In this document: in pieces, positions 8,769 to 17,773 of the stretch
How positions within the stretch are numbered: position 1 is the stretch's first letter
Layout: each line of letters begins with the position of its first letter
DNA from: Pseudomonas piscis
Lineage (GTDB): Bacteria > Pseudomonadota > Gammaproteobacteria > Pseudomonadales > Pseudomonadaceae
Direction: 5' to 3'
Assembly: GCF_009380155.1 (NCBI RefSeq)
Contig: NZ_WHUV01000009.1
Span: 62,001-126,000 of the forward strand
Length of the DNA: 64,000 nucleotides
Program-made: the position numbers and the translations under genes
The notes under the pieces: generated by a model
Databases searched by the model: none
The model's input: the letters and a program-made list of their open reading frames with translations, nothing else
Told to the model about the DNA's origin: nothing

Positions 8769-9658
8769 TCGGCACCCGCCAGCACCCCCAGGCGCTATGG
8801 CGCGATTACCTGGAACTGACCAAGCCCAAGGTGGTGGTGCTGATGCTGATCACCTCCCTGGTGGGCATGTTCCTCGCCACCCGGGCCGGGGTGCCCTGGA
8901 CCGTGCTGGTGTTCGGCAACCTGGGCATCGGCCTGTGCGCGGGAGGCGCGGCGGCAGTCAACCACGTGGTGGACCGGCGCATCGATGCGCAGATGGCCCG
9001 CACCCACAAGCGTCCACTGGCCGAGGGCCGGGTCTCGCCCCGGGCCGCCCTGGCCTTCGCCCTGCTTTTGGCCCTGGCCGGGCAGGCGTTGCTGCTGGCC
9101 TTCACCAACCCGCTCACGGCCTGGCTGACCCTCGCCTCGCTGCTGGGCTACGCGGTGGTCTACACCGGCTTTCTCAAGCGCGCGACGCCGCAGAACATCG
9201 TCATCGGCGGTTTGGCGGGCGCCGCCCCGCCGCTGCTGGGCTGGGTTGCCGCCACTGGCCACCTGAGTGCCGAGCCGCTGCTGCTGGTGTTGATCATCTT
9301 CGCCTGGACCCCACCGCATTTCTGGGCCCTGGCCATCCATCGCAAGGAGGAATACGCCAAGGCCGATATCCCGATGCTGCCGGTGACCCACGGCGAGCAG
9401 TACACCAAGGTGCATATCCTGCTCTACACCTTCGCCCTGCTGGCGGTGAGCCTGCTGCCCTTCGTGATCCACATGAGCGGCGTGCTGTACCTGGCCTGTG
9501 CCCTGATCCTGGGCGGGCGCTTCCTGCAATGGGCGTGGGTGCTGTACCGTGGCACTCGACCACACGCGGCGATCGATACCTTCAAGTACTCTATCTACTA
9601 CTTGTTCCTGCTGTTCATCGCCTTGCTCGTAGACCACTACCTACTGTTGAACCTATGA
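8756..9658 (+). CDS. cyoE: Protoheme IX farnesyltransferase (heme O synthase)
   Basis: This enzyme transfers a farnesyl group to heme B to make heme O, the substrate of CtaA encoded just upstream. The 300-residue membrane protein has about nine helices and the UbiA-type prenyl-binding motif NHVVDRRIDAQMARTHKRPL (about residues 63-82), plus TPPHFWALAI. The start follows AAAGGAGAG inside the end of ctaA. In Pseudomonas this copy serves the aa3 oxidase, and a second copy normally sits with the cyo genes. Its stop overlaps the next start (ATGA at 9655-9658). Confidence 0.95.
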   Translation: MATLIGTRQHPQALWRDYLELTKPKVVVLMLITSLVGMFLATRAGVPWTVLVFGNLGIGLCAGGAAAVNHVVDRRIDAQMARTHKRPLAEGRVSPRAALAFALLLALAGQALLLAFTNPLTAWLTLASLLGYAVVYTGFLKRATPQNIVIGGLAGAAPPLLGWVAATGHLSAEPLLLVLIIFAWTPPHFWALAIHRKEEYAKADIPMLPVTHGEQYTKVHILLYTFALLAVSLLPFVIHMSGVLYLACALILGGRFLQWAWVLYRGTRPHAAIDTFKYSIYYLFLLFIALLVDHYLLLNL

Positions 9659-10290
9659 CCAGAACCCAGAAAACCGTCTTCATCCTCGTTGCCGTGGTAG
9701 CCCTGATCCTGGGGCTGACCGTCAACAAAGTCCTGTCCGGCAAAGGCCAGGGCGACCCTACCGCGCTGATCGACGCCGGTATCATCATGCTGCCCCAGAG
9801 CCGCACCCTGCCTGCGGTGAAGATGCTCGACCAGGATGGCCAGCCAGTGGTGGTGGACGAGCTCAAGGGCAAGTGGTCGCTGCTGTTCTTCGGCTACACC
9901 TTCTGCCCGGATATCTGCCCCACCACCCTGGCCCAGCTGCGCCAGATCAAGAGCGAACTGCCCAAGGAGGTGGTGGACCAGATGCAGGTGGTGCTGGTCA
10001 GCGTCGACCCCAACCGCGATACCCCACAGCAGCTCAAGCAGTACCTGGGTTACTTCGACAAGGACTTCAAGGGCCTGACCGCCTCTTCGGTGGAAGACCT
10101 GCAGAAGCTCGCCAATGCCGTGAGCATTCCCTTCATTCCCGCCGACACCAGCAAGCCCAATTACACCGTGGACCACAGCGGCAACCTGGCGGTGATCGGC
10201 CCGGACGGCAACCAGCGTGGCTTCATCCGCGCGCCATTGAACAACCAGAAGCTGGTGGCCCAACTACCGGCGATGGTGCAACGCAAGTAA
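9655..10290 (+). CDS. SCO1/SenC-family copper chaperone
   Basis: This 211-residue, membrane-anchored, thioredoxin-fold protein delivers or reduces copper for the CuA site of subunit II. An N-terminal helix (about 7-25) anchors it in the inner membrane. The copper ligands are visible as C84 and C88 (CPDIC) and H174 (DHSG). It starts in a four-base overlap with cyoE and is the last gene of the cox operon. Palindromic elements and a terminator follow. Confidence 0.95.
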   Translation: MTRTQKTVFILVAVVALILGLTVNKVLSGKGQGDPTALIDAGIIMLPQSRTLPAVKMLDQDGQPVVVDELKGKWSLLFFGYTFCPDICPTTLAQLRQIKSELPKEVVDQMQVVLVSVDPNRDTPQQLKQYLGYFDKDFKGLTASSVEDLQKLANAVSIPFIPADTSKPNYTVDHSGNLAVIGPDGNQRGFIRAPLNNQKLVAQLPAMVQRK

Positions 10291-10299
10291 TGCTTGCCC

Positions 10300-10399
10300 T
10301 GTAGCCGCTGCCGCAGGCTGCGCCAAGGCGCGCAGCGCCTTCAGGATCGCCAGGTCGCGTTCTCTGCGAGGCCGTACGCAGCCTTCGGCAGCGGCTACA
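10300..10399. repeat. REP-like palindromic intergenic element
   Basis: A 23-base arm at 10300-10322 (TGTAGCCGCTGCCGCAGG...) is repeated in inverted orientation at 10377-10399 with one mismatch, around a 54-base core. A further fragment ending GCGGCTACAC lies near 10431. This has the layout of paired REP elements, which are common between convergent genes in fluorescent pseudomonads. Confidence 0.6.
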
Positions 10400-10457
10400 C
10401 GAAGCGTGCCGGGACTTCAGGATGCGGCTACACGCCGCCGGTGCAATGCCTGAAACG

Positions 10458-10485
10458 CAACGGGGCGCCCCAAGGCGCCCCGTTG
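10458..10485 (-). terminator. Strong hairpin terminator downstream of metQ
   Basis: A perfect 12-bp stem CAACGGGGCGCC/GGCGCCCCGTTG with loop CCAA sits 18 bases beyond the metQ stop. Read from the minus strand it is followed by CGTTT, and from the plus strand by CTGTTT, so it may serve both converging operons. Confidence 0.7.
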
Positions 10486-10502
10486 CTGTTTCTGCGAGTC
10501 GA

Positions 10503-11276
10503 TCAGAACGCCGGCACGATCGCGCCCTTGTACTTCTCTTCGATGAACTTCTTCACCTCTGGGCTGTGCAGGGCGGCAACCAGCTTCTTCATGGCGTCCG
10601 AGTCCTTGTCGTCAGCACGGGCCACCAGGATGTTCACGTAAGGCGAGTCCTTGCCTTCGATCACCAGGGCGTCCTTGGCCGGATCCAGCTTGGCTTCCAG
10701 GGCATAGTTGGTGTTGATCAGGGCCAGGTCGACCTGGGTCAGCACGCGCGGGATGGTGGCGGCTTCCAGCTCGCGGAATTTCAGGCCCTTGGTGTTCTCG
10801 CTGATGTCCTTGACGGTGGCCAGGATGTTGTTGGCGTCCTTGAGCTTGATCACGCCGGCCTTGTCCAGCAGCAACAGGGCGCGGCCGCCGTTGGTGGCGT
10901 CGTTGGGCACGACCACGGTGGCGCCGTTGGGCAGCTCCGACAGTTGCTTGTATTTGCTCGAGTAGGCGCCCAGGGGTTCGACGTGCACGCCGGCGACGCT
11001 CACCAGCTGGGTGCCCTTGGCCTTGTTGAACTCATCCAGGTACGGCTGGTGCTGGAAGAAGTTGGCGTCCAGGCGCTTCTCGGCCACCTGCACGTTGGGC
11101 TGCACGTAGTCGGTGAAGACCTTGACCTTCAGGTCCACGCCTTCCTTGGCCAGGGCCGGTTTTACGAACTCCAGGATCTCGGCGTGGGGCACCGGCGTGG
11201 CGGCCACGGTCAGGGTTTGGGCGGCATGCGCGGAGAACGCGGCCACGGCTGCGAAAGCGACGAGTAGTTTTTTCAT
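10503..11276 (-). CDS. metQ: Methionine ABC transporter substrate-binding protein
   Basis: Periplasmic binding protein of the D-/L-methionine importer MetNIQ. The 257-residue protein has a clear signal peptide (MKKLLVAFAAVAAFSAHA, cut before AQT), then the NlpA/MetQ family body with ATPVPHAEIL, FFQHQPYLDEFN and VPNDATNGGRALLLL. It has no cysteine at the cleavage site, so this copy should be a soluble periplasmic protein, not a lipoprotein as in E. coli. It is the last gene of metN-metI-metQ, 61 bases after metI. Confidence 0.93.
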   Translation of the reverse strand: MKKLLVAFAAVAAFSAHAAQTLTVAATPVPHAEILEFVKPALAKEGVDLKVKVFTDYVQPNVQVAEKRLDANFFQHQPYLDEFNKAKGTQLVSVAGVHVEPLGAYSSKYKQLSELPNGATVVVPNDATNGGRALLLLDKAGVIKLKDANNILATVKDISENTKGLKFRELEAATIPRVLTQVDLALINTNYALEAKLDPAKDALVIEGKDSPYVNILVARADDKDSDAMKKLVAALHSPEVKKFIEEKYKGAIVPAF

Positions 11277-11337
11277 CGAACAAGCTCCTTGTAAGTCGCC
11301 CGACCCCGGGCGCCTGCCGGCCAGCCGGCGATTGCGT

Positions 11338-12012
11338 TTATTTACGGGAAAAGTGCACTACCAGCTTATCGCCGATGATCTGCAGAACCTGAACCAGCAC
11401 GATCAGCAGCACCACGGTGACCGACATCACATCATCCTGGAAACGCTGGTAGCCATAACGAATGGCCAGGTCGCCCAGGCCCCCCGCACCCACCACGCCG
11501 GCCATGGCGGTATAGCCGACCAGGGCGATGGCGGTGACGGTGATGGCCGCGATGATGCCCGGACGGGCTTCTGGCAGCAGGGCGTTCATGATGATCTGCC
11601 GGGTCGTGGCGCCCATGGCCTGGGTCGCCTCGATGATGCCCCGGTCCACTTCGCGCAGTGCGGTTTCCACCAGGCGGGCGAAGAAGGTCGAGGCCCCCAC
11701 CACCAGCGGCGGGATCGCACCAGCCACTCCCAGGGAGGTGCCGGTGATCAGGATGGTGGTGGGGATCATCACAATCAGCAGGATGATGAATGGCAACGAG
11801 CGTATGGCGTTGACCACGAAGCCCAGCACCGAATACACGGCTTTCTGTTCCAGCAGCTGCTTGGGGCTGCACAGGAACAGCAGGACCCCCAGCGGCAAGC
11901 CCACCAGTACGGTGAAAAACAGGGATGTGCTGAGCATGATCATGGTGTCGCTGGTGGCGATGCCGATGTCGACCCAGTCGATATTGTCGAAGTAACTCAG
12001 TAGTCCTTCCAT
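11338..12012 (-). CDS. metI: Methionine ABC transporter permease
   Basis: Inner-membrane channel subunit of MetNIQ. The 224-residue protein has five to six hydrophobic helices and the ABC permease EAA loop (ATQAMGATTRQIIMNALLPEARPGI), which contacts the ATPase. The gene starts at the last base of metN, and the tight spacing indicates one transcript. It could be mistaken for another MetI-like permease, but both neighbours fix the assignment. Confidence 0.95.
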   Translation of the reverse strand: MEGLLSYFDNIDWVDIGIATSDTMIMLSTSLFFTVLVGLPLGVLLFLCSPKQLLEQKAVYSVLGFVVNAIRSLPFIILLIVMIPTTILITGTSLGVAGAIPPLVVGASTFFARLVETALREVDRGIIEATQAMGATTRQIIMNALLPEARPGIIAAITVTAIALVGYTAMAGVVGAGGLGDLAIRYGYQRFQDDVMSVTVVLLIVLVQVLQIIGDKLVVHFSRK

Positions 12013-13019
12013 TAGCGCAGCACCTCCATGTGGACGTCCGCCGCGGCGAAGCGGGCGAAGGCCGCTTCCATGTCGCCGCCGGAGATGGCCAGGGTCAATT
12101 GCCCGTAAGGGGTGTCTTTGATGCGGTCGATGCGTCCGGCGAGAATGCTGTAGTCGACCCCCGTCTCCCGGGCCACGGTGCCCAGCAGCGGTGCATAGGT
12201 GGACTCGCCCTGGAAGGTCAGGCGCACGATGCGTCCCGGTACATGGGCGAAGTCATCGCGCTGTTCGTTCTCGTCGATCTGTTCGTCTTCCTGGACGAAG
12301 CGCTTGGTGGTCGGGTGCTTGGGATGCAGGAACACCTGGGCCACATCGCCTTGCTCGACGATCATGCCGGCGTCCATCACCGCCACCTGGTCGCAGACGC
12401 GACGGATCACGTCCATCTCGTGGGTGATCAGGACGATGGTCAGCTTCAGCTCGCGGTTGATCTCGGCCAGCAGTTGCAGGACCGAGGCCGTGGTCTGTGG
12501 GTCCAGGGCGCTGGTGGCCTCGTCGCACAGCAGGATCTTGGGCTTGGTGGCCAGGGCGCGGGCGATGCCGACGCGCTGCTTCTGGCCGCCGGACAGCTGC
12601 GCCGGGTACTTGCGGGCATGGTCGGCCAGGCCCACGCGGGCCAGCAGTTCGGTGACGCGCTGGTCGATCTCGGTCCGCGACAGCTCGCCGGAGAGCTGCA
12701 GCGGCAGGGCCACGTTATCGGCCACGGTCTTGGAGGCCAGCAGGTTGAAGTGCTGGAAGATCATCCCGACCTGCTGGCGGAAGCGGCGCAGGCCGCCGGC
12801 GTCCAGCGCGGTGATTTCCTCGTTGTCGACGATGATCCTGCCGCCGCTGGGGTTTTCCAGGCGGTTGATCAGGCGTAGCAGGGTGCTCTTGCCCGCGCCG
12901 GAGTGACCGATCAGGCCGAAGACCTGGCCAGCCTCGACCCGAAGACTGGTCGGGTGCAGCGCGGGAATATCCCTACCGGCGACCCGGTAGGTTTTATGGA
13001 CGTTTTGAAACTCGATCAC
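12012..13019 (-). CDS. metN: Methionine ABC transporter ATP-binding protein
   Basis: ATPase of the methionine importer. The 335-residue protein shows Walker A GHSGAGKST (38-46), signature LSGGQKQR, Walker B ILLCDEATSALDP, and the H-loop LITHE. A C-terminal NIL domain of about 85 residues follows, the domain that binds methionine and inhibits transport when the cell is full. It is first in the metNIQ operon. The upstream gap to katE is 270 bases and holds promoters for both directions. Confidence 0.96.
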   Translation of the reverse strand: MIEFQNVHKTYRVAGRDIPALHPTSLRVEAGQVFGLIGHSGAGKSTLLRLINRLENPSGGRIIVDNEEITALDAGGLRRFRQQVGMIFQHFNLLASKTVADNVALPLQLSGELSRTEIDQRVTELLARVGLADHARKYPAQLSGGQKQRVGIARALATKPKILLCDEATSALDPQTTASVLQLLAEINRELKLTIVLITHEMDVIRRVCDQVAVMDAGMIVEQGDVAQVFLHPKHPTTKRFVQEDEQIDENEQRDDFAHVPGRIVRLTFQGESTYAPLLGTVARETGVDYSILAGRIDRIKDTPYGQLTLAISGGDMEAAFARFAAADVHMEVLR

Positions 13020-13123
13020 GTAGCGAACCTTGTGAGGCGCGTTAGAAAGGGGTCAGCGGTTAGCCGGGCGCGCATTTTAGCCTGTCCGTATAGAGGTTCT
13101 TAGCATTTATTTCGTAATCATCC

Positions 13124-13135
13124 TGCCATTTGGCA
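13124..13135. promoter_or_regulatory. Perfect 12-base palindrome in the metN/katE divergent region
   Basis: TGCCATTTGGCA is a perfect dyad between the divergent metN and katE starts. It could be an operator for either gene; no regulator is assigned. Confidence 0.25.
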
Positions 13136-13289
13136 ATAACGCGATCAAAGGTCATAAAAAAGGAACGCTCGCGGCGACTCCCCAGTCACTACCTAAGCCA
13201 CTCGAAAGCGCCCAGGTGCCGTGCCTCGGCGCATCCGCCCGCGAAGCCCAGGCACGCCAGGGATTTCGCCAACGAGGAGTATGTGTCTG

Positions 13290-15428
13290 ATGAGTACCAA
13301 GAAAACCACCAGCCCGAACAGCCAGGCCGCGGGGACCGACACCCTGGACCGGGGCAACAGCAACGCCAAGCTCGAGAGCCTGGAGCGGTTTCGCAGCGAT
13401 GCCACCGGGCAGGCCCTGCGCACCAACCAGGGAGTGAAGATCGCCGATAACCAGAACACCCTGAAAGCCGGTGCTCGCGGCCCTTCGCTGCTCGAAGACT
13501 TCATCATGCGGGAGAAGATCACCCACTTCGACCACGAGCGGATTCCCGAGCGCATCGTCCATGCCCGAGGCACTGGCGCCCATGGTTATTTCCAGAGTTA
13601 TGTCGACCATTCGGCGCTGACCAAGGCCGGTTTCCTGCGTGGTCCGGGAAAAAAAACACCCGTGTTCGTGCGCTTTTCCACGGTCCAGGGGCCGAGAGGC
13701 TCCGGCGATACCGTGCGTGACGTGCGCGGCTTTGCGGTGAAGTTCTTCACCGACGAGGGCAACTTCGACCTGGTGGGCAACAACATGCCGGTGTTCTTCA
13801 TCCAGGACGCGATCAAGTTCCCCGACTTCGTGCATGCGGTGAAGCCCGAGCCGCACAACGAGATGCCCACCGGCGGTTCGGCCCACGACACCTTCTGGGA
13901 CTTCGTCTCGCTGGTGCCGGAGTCGGCGCACATGGTCATCTGGGCCATGTCCGACCGGGCGATTCCCAAGAGCCTGCGCAGCATGCAGGGTTTTGGCGTG
14001 CACAGCTTCCGCTTGATCAACGCCGAAGGACGCTCGCACTTCGTCAAGTTCCACTGGCATCCATCGGTGGGCACTTGCTCGCTGCTCTGGGACGAGGCGC
14101 AGAAGCTGGCGGGCAAGGACACCGATTTCCACCGCCGTGATCTCTGGGAGGCCATCGAGATCGGCGACTACCCGGAATGGGAGCTGGGCGTGCAGGTCAT
14201 CGCCGAGGAAGACGAGCACAAGTTCGAGTTCGACATCCTCGATCCGACCAAGCTGATTCCTGAAGAGCTGGTGCCCATCACGCCGCTGGGCAAGATGGTG
14301 CTCAATCGCAACCCGGACAACTTCTTCGCCGAGACCGAGCAGGTGGCGTTCTGTCCTGGGCATATCGTGCCCGGCATCGACTTTTCCAATGACCCATTGC
14401 TGCAGGGCCGGCTGTTTTCCTACACCGATACCCAGATCAGCCGCCTGGGCGGGCCCAACTTCCACGAGCTGCCGATCAACCGGCCGGTAGCGCCGTTCCA
14501 CAACAGCCAGCGCGACGCCATGCATCGCTCCACCATCGACAAGGGGCGGGCTTCCTACGAGCCCAACTCGATTGACGGCGGCTGGCCCAGGGAGACCCCG
14601 CCGGCACCGGAGAACGGCGGTTTCGAGAGCTACAACGAGCGCATCGATGCGCACAAGATCCGCCAGCGCAGCGAGTCCTTCAGCGACCACTTCTCCCAGG
14701 CGCGGCTGTTCTACAACAGCATGAGCAAGCATGAACAGGAGCACATCATCGCCGCCTACAGCTTCGAGCTGGGCAAGGTCGATCGGCCGCAGATCCGCGA
14801 GCGGCAGGTGCAGCAGATCCTGGCCAATATCGACCTGCGGCTGGCCAAGCGCGTGGCCGAGAACCTCGGCCTGAAGGCTCCGGCCAAGGGCACTGTGGCC
14901 GAGCGCAAGGTGTCGCTGTCGCGCTCGCCTGCCCTGAGCCAGGCCAACCTGTTGTCGGGGGATATCAAGACTCGCAAGGTCGCGGTGCTGGTGGCCAATG
15001 GCGTCGACGGCGCGGCAATCGCCGCACTGCAAAAGGCGCTCAAGGCCGAAGGTGCCCATGCCAAGCTGTTGGGGCCGACCTCGGCTGCGGTGACGACGGC
15101 CCAAGGCAAGGCATTGGCAGTGGATGCGTCGATGGAGGGTTTGCCGTCGGTGGCATTTGACGCCGTGTTCGTGCCGGGTGGCGCCCAGTCGATCAAGGCC
15201 CTGGCGGGCGATGGGATCGCCCTGCACTACCTGCTCGAGGCCTATCGGCACCTGAAGGCCATCGCCTTGCATGGCGAAGCCCGGGAGTTGTTGCAGGTAC
15301 TTGGGCTGGAGGTGGACGAGGGCTTGATCGTCGGTGGCGATGCCAAGGCCCTGAAAGCGTTCTTCGCCGCTATCGCCCAGCATCGGGTGTGGAGTCGCGA
15401 ACCCAGGGCCAGGGCGATCCCGGCCTGA
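13290..15428 (+). CDS. katE: Large-subunit catalase HPII (clade 2)
   Basis: Breaks hydrogen peroxide into water and oxygen. At 712 residues it is a large-subunit (HPII-like) catalase. The heme core covers about 30-520, with distal H91 (VHARGTGAHGYF), the NNMPVFF region, and proximal Y378 in RLFSYTDTQISR. The last 150 residues (from about 560) form the DJ-1/class I glutamine amidotransferase-like domain of this clade (KVAVLVANGVDG, VFVPGGAQS). ATG 13290 was chosen because AGGAG lies 10 bases before it; an in-frame ATG at 13281 would touch that site. Homologues are typically stationary-phase induced. Confidence 0.95.
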   Translation: MSTKKTTSPNSQAAGTDTLDRGNSNAKLESLERFRSDATGQALRTNQGVKIADNQNTLKAGARGPSLLEDFIMREKITHFDHERIPERIVHARGTGAHGYFQSYVDHSALTKAGFLRGPGKKTPVFVRFSTVQGPRGSGDTVRDVRGFAVKFFTDEGNFDLVGNNMPVFFIQDAIKFPDFVHAVKPEPHNEMPTGGSAHDTFWDFVSLVPESAHMVIWAMSDRAIPKSLRSMQGFGVHSFRLINAEGRSHFVKFHWHPSVGTCSLLWDEAQKLAGKDTDFHRRDLWEAIEIGDYPEWELGVQVIAEEDEHKFEFDILDPTKLIPEELVPITPLGKMVLNRNPDNFFAETEQVAFCPGHIVPGIDFSNDPLLQGRLFSYTDTQISRLGGPNFHELPINRPVAPFHNSQRDAMHRSTIDKGRASYEPNSIDGGWPRETPPAPENGGFESYNERIDAHKIRQRSESFSDHFSQARLFYNSMSKHEQEHIIAAYSFELGKVDRPQIRERQVQQILANIDLRLAKRVAENLGLKAPAKGTVAERKVSLSRSPALSQANLLSGDIKTRKVAVLVANGVDGAAIAALQKALKAEGAHAKLLGPTSAAVTTAQGKALAVDASMEGLPSVAFDAVFVPGGAQSIKALAGDGIALHYLLEAYRHLKAIALHGEARELLQVLGLEVDEGLIVGGDAKALKAFFAAIAQHRVWSREPRARAIPA

Positions 15429-15464
15429 GGTGGTTGCCGGCAGTCTGCGGGCTGCCGGCCACGG

Positions 15465-16184
15465 TCATTGCGCCTGGCGTGGGGTCAGGACCATTTGCGC
15501 CGGCACATGGCGCACGATCTGCCGGCTGATCTTCTGCTGGAAGTCGGGGTCGAGCTTCTTCACCCGCTTGCCCAGCAGGGTCGAGAGCCAGGGGTAGTCT
15601 TCGCGGCGCGGTACCTGGATGGTCACATCGCACTGGTAATTCACCACATCCGCGGCCAAGGCATCGAGCTGCCGGCGCAGCTTGCGAATGTCGGTGACGT
15701 TCAGGGCGATGGTGGTGCTGGGCGCCGAGGGGTCGATCAACTTGGCGGCAGGGCGTGCTTCAGCAGCCTTCAGCGCGGCTTCGGCCTTGTCCAGCTCGGC
15801 TTTGCGGGCGTGAGCGATGGCGCTGTTGACCCCGCCGGTCAGCGCCGGCGCCTTGGGCATCAGCGCCCGGGCACGGCTCAAGGCAGTGGCCGCGGCATTC
15901 ACATCGCCTTTTTGCAGGACGATCTGGCTGCGTTGCAGATAGGCCTCGGCCAACTGGCGCTGGTACTGCACCAATTGCGGATCGTCCGGTGTTTGCCCCT
16001 GCATCGCGGCGAGCTGGTCCTCGGCGGTCGCCAGTTCGTTGCTGGCGATGCTTTGTTGCAGCTGTGCGATGGCCGTGGCCCGCGCATCGGGGACCTCGGT
16101 GGCCGCCGGTGGCGTGCTTTGGCAGGCTCCCAGCAGCAGGGAAAATGCGACAAGGAGCAGATAACGGGAGGCGAACGGCTTCAT
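15465..16184 (-). CDS. Exported lipoprotein of unknown function (PA5502-like)
   Basis: A 239-residue protein with a lipoprotein signal peptide (lipobox LLGAC, lipidated Cys at about 21). It has a helical TPR-like region (about 40-150) rich in Ala, Gln and Leu (LATAEDQLAAMQ, VNAAATALSRARAL), then a more compact C-terminal domain ending in VLTPRQ. It is probably at the outer membrane or in the periplasm. It lies directly downstream of znuB with a short gap, as in PAO1 (from memory), so it may share zinc-responsive transcription. Function is unknown to me. Confidence 0.8.
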   Translation of the reverse strand: MKPFASRYLLLVAFSLLLGACQSTPPAATEVPDARATAIAQLQQSIASNELATAEDQLAAMQGQTPDDPQLVQYQRQLAEAYLQRSQIVLQKGDVNAAATALSRARALMPKAPALTGGVNSAIAHARKAELDKAEAALKAAEARPAAKLIDPSAPSTTIALNVTDIRKLRRQLDALAADVVNYQCDVTIQVPRREDYPWLSTLLGKRVKKLDPDFQQKISRQIVRHVPAQMVLTPRQAQ

Positions 16185-16221
16185 TCCTGCGACTCTCTAA
16201 TTGCGCAAAAAGCGAGCAAGT

Positions 16222-17010
16222 CTACACCCCTCGACGGGGCAGAACAAAACTCAGCAGAAACAGTGCGGCCGCCGTGACCACGATCGACGGCCCGGCCGGG
16301 GTGTCCTTGAACCAGGACAATGCCAGCCCGCCGCCCACGGCCAGCATGCCCAGCAGGCTGGCGCCAAGGGCCATCTGCTCCGGCGAGCGGGCGTGACGCT
16401 GTGCCGCAGCGGCCGGGATGATCAGCAGGGAGGTGATCAGCAGCACCCCGACGATCTTCATCGCCACGGCGATCACCACCGCGATCAGCAGCATCAAGGT
16501 CATGCGCAGCGAGGCCACCGGCAGCCCTTCGACCTTGGCCAGCTCCTCGTGCACGGTGATGGCCAGCAATGGCCGCCACAGCGCCACCAGCAGCAACAGT
16601 ACAGCGGCGCTGCCGCCGAGGATCCACGCCAGGTCGCCGGGACTGATCGCCAGCAAGTCGCCGAACAGGTAGGCCATCAGGTCGATGCGCACCTCATGCA
16701 TGAAGCTTAGTACCACCAGGCCCAGGGACAGGGTGCTGGGTGCAAGAATTCCCAGCAGCGTGTCGGATGCCAGGGGCTGGCGCTGTTGCAGGGTGACCAG
16801 CAGCACCGCCAGCAACAGGCAGCCGACGGTGACCGCCACCGCCGGGCTGACATCCAGCAGGAACCCCAGGGCGACGCCCAGTAGCGCGGCATGGGACAGG
16901 GTGTCGCCGAAATAGGCCATGCGCCGCCAGACCACGAAGGAGCCCAGGGGGCCGGCGACCAGTGCCAGGGACAAACCTGCGAGCAGGGCATACAGCAGGA
17001 AATCAGCCAT
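16222..17010 (-). CDS. znuB: Zinc ABC transporter permease
   Basis: Membrane subunit of the high-affinity zinc importer ZnuABC. The 262-residue protein has about seven hydrophobic helices of the ABC-3 metal permease type (VVWRRMAYFGDTLSHAALLGVALG near the N terminus is the family signature). The start at 17010 (MADFLLYALL) overlaps the end of znuC by 8 bases; longer open frame upstream is the znuC shadow. It is last of the zur-znuC-znuB transcript. Confidence 0.95.
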   Translation of the reverse strand: MADFLLYALLAGLSLALVAGPLGSFVVWRRMAYFGDTLSHAALLGVALGFLLDVSPAVAVTVGCLLLAVLLVTLQQRQPLASDTLLGILAPSTLSLGLVVLSFMHEVRIDLMAYLFGDLLAISPGDLAWILGGSAAVLLLLVALWRPLLAITVHEELAKVEGLPVASLRMTLMLLIAVVIAVAMKIVGVLLITSLLIIPAAAAQRHARSPEQMALGASLLGMLAVGGGLALSWFKDTPAGPSIVVTAAALFLLSFVLPRRGV

Positions 17011-17773
17011 GCTTGCAGTTTTCTCCATGGACATGGGGCTGGACCACCACCGAGCCGTGCAGGTCGTGGGCGTGGTCATGATGATGGTGGTAGATCGCCA
17101 GGCTCGGTGCGTTCTTGCCGAACAGCTCGACGAAGGCCGGATCGCCACTGACCTGCTCCGGGTGCCCGGAGCAGCAGACATGGCGGTTGAGGCAGACCAC
17201 CTGGTCGGTGGTGCTCATCACCAGGTGCAGGTCGTGGGAGACCATTAGCACGCCGCAGCCATGGCGGTCGCGCAGGCGGGTGATCAGGCTGTAGAGCTCG
17301 GCCTGGCCGGCCACGTCGACACCCTGAACCGGCTCGTCGAGGACCAGCAGCTCAGGCTCGCGCAGCAGCGCCCGGGCCAGCAGCACGCGCTGCATCTCGC
17401 CGCCGGAAATGCTTTGCACCGGGCTGTCGATCACCTGCTCGGCGCCCACTTCCTTGAGTGCCGCCAGGGCCCGGGCGCGGTCTACCCCGGGTACCAGGCG
17501 CAGGAAGCGCAGCACTGACAGCGGCAGGGTCGGGTCGACATGGAGCTTTTGCGGCATGTAGCCCACCCGCAGCCGGGGCTTGCGCCAGACGCTGCCGGTA
17601 TCGGGCTTGAGCAGGCCGAGCACGGCGCGCACCAGGGTGGTTTTGCCGGCGCCATTGGGGCCGATCAGGGTGACGATCTGCCCGGGTTCGACGCTGAGCT
17701 GGATGTTGTCCAGCACCGGCTGCCCGGCAAAGGTCACCCCGACCTGTTCGAGGCGGATCAATGCAGTGCTCAT
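17003..17773 (-). CDS. znuC: Zinc ABC transporter ATP-binding protein
   Basis: ATPase of the zinc importer. The 256-residue protein shows Walker A GPNGAGKTTL, signature SISGGEMQRVLLARAL, Walker B LLVLDEPVQGVD, and H-loop VSHDLH. The C terminus is His-rich (YHHHHDHAHDLHG, then PHVHGENCKHG), a metal-binding tail typical of some ZnuC proteins. ATG 17773 overlaps the zur stop in an ATGA arrangement, so the two are translationally coupled. Confidence 0.96.
   Translation of the reverse strand: MSTALIRLEQVGVTFAGQPVLDNIQLSVEPGQIVTLIGPNGAGKTTLVRAVLGLLKPDTGSVWRKPRLRVGYMPQKLHVDPTLPLSVLRFLRLVPGVDRARALAALKEVGAEQVIDSPVQSISGGEMQRVLLARALLREPELLVLDEPVQGVDVAGQAELYSLITRLRDRHGCGVLMVSHDLHLVMSTTDQVVCLNRHVCCSGHPEQVSGDPAFVELFGKNAPSLAIYHHHHDHAHDLHGSVVVQPHVHGENCKHG

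Noticed and set aside
13281..13290. ATG 13281 as the katE start
   Set aside because: It lies one base after the AGGAG ribosome site; ATG 13290 has normal spacing.
13152..15383. 743-codon open frame on the minus strand across katE
   Set aside because: Codon-position shadow of the catalase gene, with no recognisable motif or ribosome site.
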